64,000 nucleotides of DNA from Scylla paramamosain. Lineage: Eukaryota > Arthropoda > Malacostraca > Decapoda > Portunidae. Of this stretch, positions 46,271 through 54,421 are shown piece by piece. The stretch spans positions 4,247,001 through 4,311,000 of the forward strand of contig NC_087158.1 of assembly GCF_035594125.1 (NCBI RefSeq). The letters are read 5' to 3'. Positions within the stretch are counted from its first letter, which is position 1, and every line of letters starts with the position of its first letter. The notes below the pieces were generated by a model. The model was not told where the DNA came from and made no database searches. It was given only the letters and a program-made list of their open reading frames with translations. A program made the position numbers and the translations under genes.

Positions 46271-47830
46271 CCAGTGCAGTCCGCCCCGGCAGTGCCCAGG
46301 AAGTGCCTGATGGTGCCACCATCCAGGATGGTGGGCCTCATTGTCCATGTGGTGGCGTGGTACTCTGCTGTGAAGGGCTCCTTTGCCGATGCAGAGGCAC
46401 TGTACGACAGACTGCTACACACCATCGACGGATTCATTGCGACTCCAAGGGATCTGGCAAGAACCCACGCTCCACGCCGCTGGACTTACACTACCGACCC
46501 TGTGATCCTGAAATTCCAACAGACGCTCGCTACCTACCAGAGACATTGGCAGCTTAACCCAGCAGACACAGAGTCACGGGATGCTATGGTTACAGTGGCT
46601 CGACACCTCACGGATCTGAGACAGCAGGAAAGAAAGAAGTACTGGGTCTCCTTCCTGGACCTGGTGTGCAAGACCCGGTCCCTCCGGGAGGTGTGGCACC
46701 ATGTCAACAGTGTCCGGGGTAAGCCCAGGCGGTAGGTGTGTGACCCTGATCCTGCCAGCAGGGCACGAAAACTCGTCCTGCAGTGGAAGGAAGCCTCATC
46801 CTTCTCTGGCCTTCCTGTGGAACACCAGGAGGTACTCGACCGGCAAAGACCACAAAGGATGGAGTTGATTCGCCACAGCGTTTCTCTGTCAGATGACACC
46901 TGTGTTCCTATCACACATGATGAACTTCTCTCAGCAGTTAAATTGGGCAAGTCAACAGCTCCTGGCAAGAATGGCATCACCTATGACATCCTCAATGCCC
47001 TTTTCGAGTTAAAGGTAGACAACTCTGTCTTAGACCTATTTAACATGTCTCTCACTGCAGGCAAGCTTCCCCACTCCTGGAAAACAGCCATTATCATCCC
47101 AATCCCCAAAAGGGGGGTTGCACCTTTCGCCCACTTCTCTCGCCGGCTGTCTGTGTGAGATGATGGAACAGGTAATATTGAACAGGCTTATATATAAGGT
47201 GGGCCATGTACTCTCTGGCAATGTACATGGCTTCCTAAAAGGTCATTCTACAAGTCATTGTTTTGTTGAGTGCCTTATAAATAAGGATGCTACTTGCAGG
47301 GCTTTTGTTGATCTGAAGGGTGCCTTCGACAGGGGCAACAAAGATGTTATTATGGAGGAACTCATTCTCAAAGGTGTTAAAGGTAGATTATTAGGATGGA
47401 TCAGGGACTCTTTGTACAGTAGAACAGCACAGGTTTGGTTTCAAGGTGCAGTCTCCTCTGAGGAAGTCTTTGAGCTTGGAACACCACAGGGTGGAATCCT
47501 TAGTCCCATGCTTTTTAACGTTTTAATGGACAAAATTGCATGTTGTTCCTTCCTGCTGGTCACCCAGCCCTCATCTATGCTGACGACATACTCCTCCAAT
47601 GCCCCACACCCAGGATTCTCCAGTTAGCTCTGTCACAACTAGCAGCATTGTGTGTTCAAATGGGACTTGTGATTAATGAATGTAAAACCAAATTTCAAGC
47701 CAAATGGAAGGTCTCTCGACCGCCTACTGTAAATAATGTTCCCATCCCTAGAGTTCATACACATAAGTACCTGAGTGTACAGCTGAGTTTCAGGAAGTCA
47801 CTCCACGCTGTACACTGCGTTTGAGACCTC
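46271..47830 (+). pseudogene. I-like element: reverse transcriptase
   Basis: Frames 46274-46735 and 46736-47158 are joined across a TAG at 46733-46735, followed by 47118-47627 and 47540-47824. RT motifs are LGKSTAPGKNGITYDIL, SWKTAIIIPIPKRG, AFVDLKGAFDRGNKDVIMEE, LGTPQGGILSPMLFNVLMD and ALIYADDILLQC. The catalytic YADD is intact. Frame changes occur near 47115 (G-run) and near 47540. Confidence 0.82.
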
Positions 47831-48347
47831 TGTCTGCCATGGCTAGCGCCACTTCGGCTGCTAGCAAACAGGGGCCTTGGGACTGGCATTCCAGTCCTAA
47901 GGATTTTCTATATATCTGTCATACGGTATCTCATTGACTATGCAGCCCCTATTTTAATACATTTTAGTGCCACCCAGCTCCGTCCCCTGGAGCTTGTTCA
48001 GAATAAAGCCATGAGAATAATTTTTGGATGCCCCATGACTGCTCGGAATGAGGTCCGCTGATGTGAACTATACCTGATGAGTATTATGTGTAGGATACAG
48101 GAAATTACTTGTCGTACTATTGGTCAGATGCTATGCACGGGCTCCGATTCTATGAAGGGATCACTGACCCCCATGTATCATGATCTTCGGATTTCTACAA
48201 CTCCATACCTCAGGAAGATCTTGGGAGTTCTTACAAGTGTAGACCTGTATTAACATTGTTATGCCACCGCTCCAACCCGTTTGGAATCCTCACTGTGTCA
48301 GTCTTGATATTCACTCATTGCATCAGCCCAAGAGGGACTGGACCCTT
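47831..48347 (+). pseudogene. I-like element: RT thumb to RNase H connector
   Basis: Broken plus-strand frames still read VIRYLIDYAAPILIHFSATQ-like, TQLRPLELVQNKAMRIIFGC and SIMCRIQEITCRTIGQML text, the conserved region between RT and RNase H. It ends at the gypsy B insertion after GACTGGACCCTT. Confidence 0.65.
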
Positions 48348-48828
48348 TGTAGCGGGACACAAGTCACCGCTCCAAGCACTCCGTTTTCTATTGTGATATT
48401 CACCCTTCCGTTTTCACTCTCTCTACGGCACAGATTTTGTCTTTCATCTCTTCTTCCTCATTCTCTTACTTGTACACATTCTGTGCACGCTTTTCGACAC
48501 ATGTGTTACACGTCTTCTCAATACATCATATTACTCCTTTCTTCACACAGACATACACACATACATACGCTCTCTTTTCCATATTTTTATGTAAATCATT
48601 TTTTTATTTAGTAATTTCTGTATATATTGTTCATATTTCTATTGAATAATCAGTGAGAGAGAATACCCAGGCTAAATTTCCTTTGCCAGAGCTACACAGT
48701 TAAGCCACTGGAAATTGTTACCCTTAAAGGACTAAACACTGCTATGACCAAGAGTCATAGTTGGGAGCCTGCACCTCTCGCTTGAGCGGCGATTTCCGGG
48801 CGGCCAAGTAGCATTTCACCTTCGCTAC
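48348..48828 (+). repeat. Gypsy B 5' LTR
   Basis: TGTAGC...GCTACA ends. Probable primer-binding region starts TTGATGACCCCG at 48830. Pairs with 53209-53838. Confidence 0.9.
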
Positions 48829-48938
48829 AATTGATGACCCCGTTGTTTTTTTTTTAATTGAGCGGCCAAGTCCACCTTGCTGCTATCCTCTGACCACCTG
48901 GCCAAGGCGACGCGGTCAGCTTCGGGCGAATCTTCCGG

Positions 48939-49268
48939 AAGCTGCCCCTTCGCCGGTGTCGTCGCCTCCAGCAGCTGCCCCTTCGCCGGTGTCGCCGCCT
49001 CCAGCAGCTGCCCCTTCGCAGGTGTCGCCGCCTCCAGCAGCTGCCCCTTCGCAGGTGTCGCCGCCTCCAGCAGCTGCCCCTTCGCAGGTGTCGCCGCCTC
49101 CAGCAGCTGCCCCTTCGCAGGTGTCGCTGCCTCCAGCAGCTGCCCCTTCGCCGGTGTCGCCGCCTCCAGCAGCTGCCCCTTCGCCGGTGTCGCCGCCTCC
49201 AGCAGCTGCCCCTTCGCCAGTGTCGCCGCCTCCAGCAGCTGCCCCTTCGCCGGTGTCGCCGCCTCCAC
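48939..49268. repeat. Minisatellite, 33 bp unit, ~10 copies, GC-rich
   Basis: The unit CAGCTGCCCCTTCGC(C/A)GGT plus GTCGCCGCCTCCAG repeats with few changes. Because 33 is a multiple of three, several frames stay open on both strands (e.g. LLEAATPAKGQ on the minus strand). I read this as leader repeats rather than a gene. Confidence 0.93.
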
Positions 49269-49346
49269 GCTGCCCGGCCGCCAGCCGCCCGTATGCCGCC
49301 GCCCGGCCGCCCTCACAGCGCCCCCCCCGCGGCACTCTCCAGCTGG

Positions 49347-49715
49347 CCCTCGCCACTGGCCAGCAGTCTCTCCCAGTCGCGGACGCTCCTTCACGTAACT
49401 CCTGCCGGCCCCTCCAGTTTCCTGCTGTTACCTGGAGCCCTCGCCACTGGCCAGCAGTCTCTCCCAGTCGCGGACGCTCCTCCACGTAACTCCTGCCGGC
49501 CCCTCCAGTTTCCTGCTGTTACCTGGAGCCCTCCCACTGGCCTCGTCCCGCCTCCATCTACAGCTCTTCATTGGGGATTACCTACGGTCCATCGCCCAGG
49601 ATTAACACTGTCATCCGTGGATTACTTACAGTGCGGTGCCAAGGATAACATACAGTTCGTTCAGTGGTGAGTGCAGTGCCAAGGATAACGTACAGTTCGT
49701 TCAGTGGTGAGTGAA
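49347..49715. repeat. Leader duplications of gypsy B
   Basis: A ~91 bp block beginning CCCTCGCCACTGGCCAGCAG occurs twice (49347 and 49438). A ~40 bp block containing TGCCAAGGATAAC and CAGTTCGTTCAGTGGTGAGTG occurs twice (about 49637-49672 and 49677-49712). Confidence 0.85.
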
Positions 49716-49863
49716 GTGACATTGCCCCAATTCGGCATCTCTCACCGCTGTGGCACCCGGTCACACCGGCGCCTCACGCCTTCACTCCTCACCGCTGTGG
49801 CTCCCGGACTTTCCGGCGCCTGTAGTGTACTTTACACAGTCACGTGGTGGTCCACTCAGCACA

Positions 49864-50145
49864 ATGCCTGATGACGTCAACTCCGTAGCCTCCAAGCAAC
49901 TTGCTGAGCTCGTCTCACAGCTTAGCCTTGAAGTGAGAGATCTTCAGAGAGAGGTCAGAGAACGCTTCTGCTCACGTTCGCGTTCTTCCTCCAGACACCA
50001 CTTCCGGCGCCGCCAGCATTCAAAAAGTAAGACGCCGGAGACTTCTAGTTTCTGCTACTACCATGAAGAGTTCGGGAAAGACGCAAGAAATTGTAAGGCT
50101 CCCTGTACCTTCGCCAAGTCTTTAAACCCCAACAGCGAGCACTAG
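49864..50145 (+). pseudogene. Gypsy B gag remnant (C-terminal part with Cys/His finger)
   Basis: ATG at 49864 opens MPDDVNSVASKQLAELVSQL. A coiled-coil-like stretch (EVRDLQREVRERF) and an Arg/Ser tract follow. The finger CYYHEEFGKDARNCKAPC (C-x3-H ... C-x3-C) matches the CHCC finger of CsRn1-type gag rather than the usual CCHC. The whole capsid-like N-terminal part expected in this group (over 200 residues) is absent, replaced by leader repeats. The frame ends at 50145; the protease lies in another frame, joined through a TTTAAACCCC run that probably lost or gained a base. Confidence 0.75.
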
Positions 50146-50149
50146 CGGC

Positions 50150-50447
50150 GCATAGTGTTCGCGACACCTCGTCTGCGCTACTGAAGTTGTATGACCCTCT
50201 CTCCCAGACCAAGTTCCTCATCGACTCTGGTGCAGACGTCAGTAGCCTCCCTGCCCCTGGTGTACACCGGACGTTGCCTCCCCTCCTTCACCTTCACGCC
50301 GCCAATGGTACGGAGATTCCTGTGTACAAGCGACGCACCTTGCAACTTCACCTGAACCTCCGCCGTACCTTCGAGTGGACGTTCTACGTAGCAGCTGTCA
50401 CGCAACCAATTCTAGGTGCTGACTTCCTCTGACACTTCGGTCTCCTA
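50150..50447 (+). pseudogene. Gypsy B aspartic protease
   Basis: The frame through 50160-50429 reads AAHSVRDTSSALLKLYDPLS, then KFLIDSGADVSSLPA (the DSG catalytic motif) and ends QPILGADFL. TGA at 50430-50432 interrupts what should be GADFLRHFGLLVD; CGA to TGA is the simplest explanation. Pol continues in the same frame after it. Confidence 0.85.
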
Positions 50448-53198
50448 GTGGACATCAAGGGTCGGAAGCTGCTCGATCCTCTCAGCTCAATCACAACGAA
50501 GGGACAGGTCACTCATGGTGATAGCACACAGATCTCCCTCGTCAAGGCAGACCACCAGTTCTCCTCCCTGCTGAAGTCCTTCCGTACGCTGACGCAGCCG
50601 TACTCAGCCAGCAAGCCGGTCACACACCACGTCTCGCACCACATCGAGACCAAGGGACCTCCTACCCACGCCAAGGCCTGCCGCCTAGCTCCAGAGCGCG
50701 CCAGACAAGCCAAGGCAGAGTTCGAGTCCCTCATTCAGCAAGGCATCATACGGCCCAGCTCCAGCAACTGGTCTTCCGCTCTCCACATCGTGCCTAAGAA
50801 AAATGGCGAACTACGACTATGTGGAGACTACCGCGCTCTCAACTCGCTCACCGTCGAGGACAGGTACCCAGTGCCTAACATCCAGGAGTTCTCTTCTCAG
50901 CTCTCCGGATGCACCTACTTCTCGAGGATCGACCTTGTGAAAGCTTTTCACCACATCCCCGTCCATCCAGCGGACATTCCAAAGACTGCTCTCATCACAC
51001 CCTTCGGATTGTTCGAGTACGTCAGGATGCCCTTTGGTTTGAGGAATGCCGCTCAAACCTTCCAACGCTTCATTGACGAAGTCCTTCGAGGTCTCCCCTT
51101 CTGCTTCGCGTACATCGACGACCTCCTCATCGCCAGTCCTGACGCAGAGACGCACCAACAGCACCTCCAGCAAGTACTCACCCGTTTGCAAGACTACGGG
51201 GTGCAAGTCAACGTCGACAAGTCTGTGTTTGGGGTCCCCTCCATCACCTTCCTTGGCCACACTGTCTCCTTGGAAGGCATCACTCCACTGCAAGAAAAGT
51301 GCGAGTCCATCCAGAACTTCCCCAAGCCTACAACACAGCGCCAACTCAAGCAATTCCTGGGGATGCTGAACTACTACAACCGCTTCATCCCCAGCTGCTC
51401 ACTACTTCTTCAGCCGCTCTACGCGATGATCAAGCCTTGCAAGAGAGGACAGTCCATCTCCTTAGTCTGGACTCCAGCCACTGAGGAAGCTTTCACAGCA
51501 GCAAAACAAGCTCTCAGCTCCGTCTCACCTCTCAGCTTCCCCGCCCCAGATGCCATCATCTCTATCGCCACAGACGCTTCTGACATCGGCATCGGAGCAG
51601 TTCTACAGCAGTATGTCGACGGAGGTTGGAAACCGCTCTCTTTCTTCTCAAAGAAATTTAACAAGGCGGAATCCAAGTACAGTACTTACGACAGGGAACT
51701 TCTCGCCATCTACAAGGCCATCAAGCATTTCCAGTACTTCGTGGAAGGTCGCAGCTTCCATGTATACACCGACCACAAGCCACTCACTTCGAAGTCCCTG
51801 CACATCAAGACCTCCTGTTCACCGCAACAACTGCGTCACATCGACTTCATCTCGCAGTTCACCACGGATTTGCGCTACGTCAAAGGTGAACACAACGCCC
51901 CAGCTGATGCTCTCTCGCGCAACATCTCTGCTGTGTCATCTTCTCCCATCGACTACACTGCCATCGCTGCTGACCAGGCCAACGATGAAGAGCTGCAGCA
52001 ACTCCAAGACAACCCTGCACTACAGATGAAGAAGATACAACTCCTAGGAACCACAGTGCACGTCTACGCTGACACTTCCACCGATTCCTGTCGGCCCTAC
52101 CTGCCGAAGACCCACCGGTATCGTGTTTTTCGTCAGCTGCACGACCTCTCCCACCCTGGCATCCGAGCATCTCAGCAGATGATGACCTCACGCTTCATCT
52201 GGTCTGGCATCAACAAAGACGTCAGGCTGTGGACCCGCACATGTGTCAAGTGCCAAGCCTCCAAGGTGTGGCGACACACACGCTCTCCTGCGGCCACCTT
52301 CACTCCAGTCTCTTCACGGTTCGACCACGTGCATGTCGACATCGTTGGACCACTACCCTACTCTGACGGTTACCGGTACCTTCTCACCTGCGTCGACCAC
52401 TTCACACGCTGGCCGGAAGCTGCACCTTTGGCTGACATCACAACGGACTCCGTCGCACGTGCCTTCATCACTACTTGGATCTCCAGGTTCGGTGTCCCTC
52501 TCAGCCTCACTTCTGACCGTGGCAACCAGTTCGAGTCCAGTATGTGGAACAAGGTGATGTCACTACTAGGCATCCAACGCTTCAGGACAGCCAGTTACCA
52601 CCCGCAGGCAAACGGCACCGTTGAGAGATTCCACCGTCAGCTGAAGTCTTCCTTAGCTGCCTCTGCCACACGTGCAGACTGGTCCCAGGCACTTCCTCTC
52701 GTCCTCCTTGGCATACGGACATCACTAAAGGAAGACCTACACCACTCCTCCGCCGAGCTCGTTTATGGTACCAAGCTCAGGTTACCTGGCGAACTCCTTA
52801 CTCCTGCACCTCGCTCTACTCCTTGCAGCGTTCAGGACTTTGCTGCCAACCTCTCTGACTTCATGCAGCGTCTGCAGCCTGTCCAGCCTCGCACGTCTCC
52901 CTCCAAGACTTTTGTCAGCCAGGATCTGGACACTTGCACGCACGTGTTCGTCAGGGTTGACGCTGCGAAGAAGCCCCTGCAGCAGCCCTACCAAGGCCCC
53001 TTCAAAGTCCTGAGCAGGAGGAGAAAGACGGTCACTGTGGACAAGGATGGTAAGGCTGACACCATCTCCATCGACCGAGTCAAGCCTGCCTACCTCCTTC
53101 ACAGTGACCCGGCCGTCATCAACACCATCGGCCAGCACGTCGCCACCAACACCACTCGGCAAAAGAAGACGGTTATGTTCCTCCTCCCTCGTCACTAG
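50448..53198 (+). CDS. Gypsy B pol: RT, RNase H, integrase (long intact frame)
   Basis: A 916-codon open frame. RT has IIRPSSSNWSSALHIVPKK, SRIDLVKAFHHIPVHPADI (about residue 160), FGLFEYVRMPFGLRNAAQTF and catalytic FAYIDDLLIASP (about 220). RNase H has ATDASDIGIGAVLQQY, STYDRELLAIYKAIKHF and YTDHKPLTSK. Integrase has a zinc module H-x-LSHPGIRAS...C-x2-C (CVKCQASK) and the DDE triad in HVDIVGPL (about 630), LTSDRGNQFESS (about 690) and NGTVERFHR (about 720), plus a GPF module (YQGPFKVLSRRRKTV). It would reverse-transcribe and insert the element. It is the best-preserved LTR-element enzyme here; only the upstream stop and missing capsid argue against activity. Confidence 0.92.
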   Translation: MDIKGRKLLDPLSSITTKGQVTHGDSTQISLVKADHQFSSLLKSFRTLTQPYSASKPVTHHVSHHIETKGPPTHAKACRLAPERARQAKAEFESLIQQGIIRPSSSNWSSALHIVPKKNGELRLCGDYRALNSLTVEDRYPVPNIQEFSSQLSGCTYFSRIDLVKAFHHIPVHPADIPKTALITPFGLFEYVRMPFGLRNAAQTFQRFIDEVLRGLPFCFAYIDDLLIASPDAETHQQHLQQVLTRLQDYGVQVNVDKSVFGVPSITFLGHTVSLEGITPLQEKCESIQNFPKPTTQRQLKQFLGMLNYYNRFIPSCSLLLQPLYAMIKPCKRGQSISLVWTPATEEAFTAAKQALSSVSPLSFPAPDAIISIATDASDIGIGAVLQQYVDGGWKPLSFFSKKFNKAESKYSTYDRELLAIYKAIKHFQYFVEGRSFHVYTDHKPLTSKSLHIKTSCSPQQLRHIDFISQFTTDLRYVKGEHNAPADALSRNISAVSSSPIDYTAIAADQANDEELQQLQDNPALQMKKIQLLGTTVHVYADTSTDSCRPYLPKTHRYRVFRQLHDLSHPGIRASQQMMTSRFIWSGINKDVRLWTRTCVKCQASKVWRHTRSPAATFTPVSSRFDHVHVDIVGPLPYSDGYRYLLTCVDHFTRWPEAAPLADITTDSVARAFITTWISRFGVPLSLTSDRGNQFESSMWNKVMSLLGIQRFRTASYHPQANGTVERFHRQLKSSLAASATRADWSQALPLVLLGIRTSLKEDLHHSSAELVYGTKLRLPGELLTPAPRSTPCSVQDFAANLSDFMQRLQPVQPRTSPSKTFVSQDLDTCTHVFVRVDAAKKPLQQPYQGPFKVLSRRRKTVTVDKDGKADTISIDRVKPAYLLHSDPAVINTIGQHVATNTTRQKKTVMFLLPRH

Positions 53199-53208
53199 GG
53201 GGGAATAC
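53197..53208 (+). promoter_or_regulatory. Gypsy B polypurine tract
   Basis: AGGGGGGAATAC lies immediately before TGTAGCGGGAC of the 3' LTR. Confidence 0.75.
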
Positions 53209-53838
53209 TGTAGCGGGACACAAGTCACCTCTCCAAGCACTCCGTTTTCTATTGTGATATTCACCCTTCCGTTTTCACTCTCTCTACGGCACAGATTTTG
53301 TCTTTCATCTCTTCTTCCTCATTCTCTTACTTGTACACATTCTGTGCACGCTTTTCGACACATGTGTTACACGTCTTCTCAATACATCATATTACTCCTT
53401 TCTTCACACAGACATACACACATACATACGCTCTCTTTTCCATATTTTTATGTAAATCATTTTTTTATTTAGTAATTTCTGTATATATTGTTCATGTTTC
53501 TACTGAATAAACAGTCCCAGCAAGGGGGATCGCCCCTCACCTATCTACCTTCTACTTTACTTCATCCTTTCACCCTAACTACATCTTCCTTAGCTCTACT
53601 AGCTAAACTCTCTTTCACCCAACTGTCTATCCCCACAAAAAAAAAAAAAAAAGAATAAATAGTGAGAGAGAATACCCAGGCTAAATTTCCTTTGCCAGAG
53701 CTACACAGTTAAGACACTGGAAATTGTTACCCTTAAAGGACTAAACACTGCTATGACCAAGAGTCATAGTTGGGAGCCTGCACCTCTCGCTTGAGCAGCG
53801 AATTCCGGGCGGCCAAGTAGCACCTCACCTTCGCTACA
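53209..53838 (+). repeat. Gypsy B 3' LTR with insertion
   Basis: Matches the 5' LTR except for a ~150 bp poly(A)-tailed insert (about 53513-53668) between AATAAACAG and TGAGAGAGAATACC. Confidence 0.9.
53513..53659 (+). mobile_element. SINE-like poly(A)-tailed insertion
   Basis: Starts TCCCAGCAAGGGGGATCGCC and ends CTATCCCC(A)15G. It is flanked by AATAAACAG and AATAAATAG, a near-perfect 9 bp target duplication corresponding to AATAATCAG in the uninterrupted 5' LTR. No RNA polymerase III A/B boxes are obvious, so it may be a truncated SINE or a small retrocopy. Confidence 0.65.
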
Positions 53839-53842
53839 CCTT

Positions 53843-54155
53843 CATGTGCTGCAAAACATGTTCATGACTAAATTGTCCAAGTACTCCCACGTTCAGGCTA
53901 TTCATGTTTATTGTGATGGATCAGTCAATGGCAGCAGGTCCGGATGTGAGGTGTTTATCCTGTTTATCCGCGACTACATTTCTGCCAATCACTACACTGA
54001 CACTGAGATTTCCAGGTGGCTCCCTGCACACATGTCCTCCACTAGGGCTCCATATAGTGGCGCTCCATATAGTGGCGCCTCTCTTTAAGTATGTATACTT
54101 CTTTGTTGACAGTCAGGCTGCACTGTATGCTTTCCAGTCTACCTCCCCCATGGAC
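53843..54155 (+). pseudogene. I-like element: RNase H, N-terminal part
   Basis: After the gypsy B insertion the host element resumes with LQNMFMTKLSKYSHVQ, then AIHVYCDGSVNGSRSGC (RNase H first catalytic Asp in YCDGS). LPAHMSSTRAPYSGAPYSGA follows (the usual SSTRAELYA, rearranged by a short duplication that destroys the Glu), and FFVDSQAALYAFQSTSPMD (third Asp in VDSQAAL). A frame change lies near 53960. It ends at the next insertion. Confidence 0.82.
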
Positions 54156-54421
54156 ATCTGGTCTTTCTCTTTCTCTTGCTTGTGACCTTTTGATCTTCTG
54201 TTTTACTCCTATCCTCTTTCTCTGTTTTCCCCTCTCTGCAATCTCAAGTCGTGCAGGCAGGATGAGGGGATGTATGGTGGCAGCAGTTTTATTTGCCATC
54301 CCTACTGTCGGGGTCCGCTTGATTATGGCGAACTTGCGGTTCCTGAACATAATTGCCTTACCTGGTGTGGCGGCACCTCCAGGCTCGACCTCGTAGTTCC
54401 GCTATTTTAACTTTCAGTTTT

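Larger units (their letters stand above)
48348..53838 (+). mobile_element. Gypsy B: Ty3/gypsy LTR retrotransposon (CsRn1/mag-like)
   Basis: LTRs at 48348-48828 (481 bp) and 53209-53838 (630 bp including a later insert) both start TGTAGCGGGAC and end CTTCGCTACA. The 4 bp target duplication CCTT lies at 48344-48347 and 53839-53842. The internal region has a repeat-rich leader, a short gag with a Cys/His finger, protease, RT, RNase H and integrase on the plus strand, then a GGGGGGAATAC purine tract. The LTRs differ by about a dozen sites by eye outside the insert, so the insertion is younger than the host I-like element but not new. Gag lacks its capsid part and pol has one stop. Confidence 0.9.

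Noticed and set aside
48825..49489. Long GC-rich reading frames on both strands (up to 189 codons)
   Set aside because: Artefact of a 33 bp repeat whose length is a multiple of three; open frames on both strands argue against coding.
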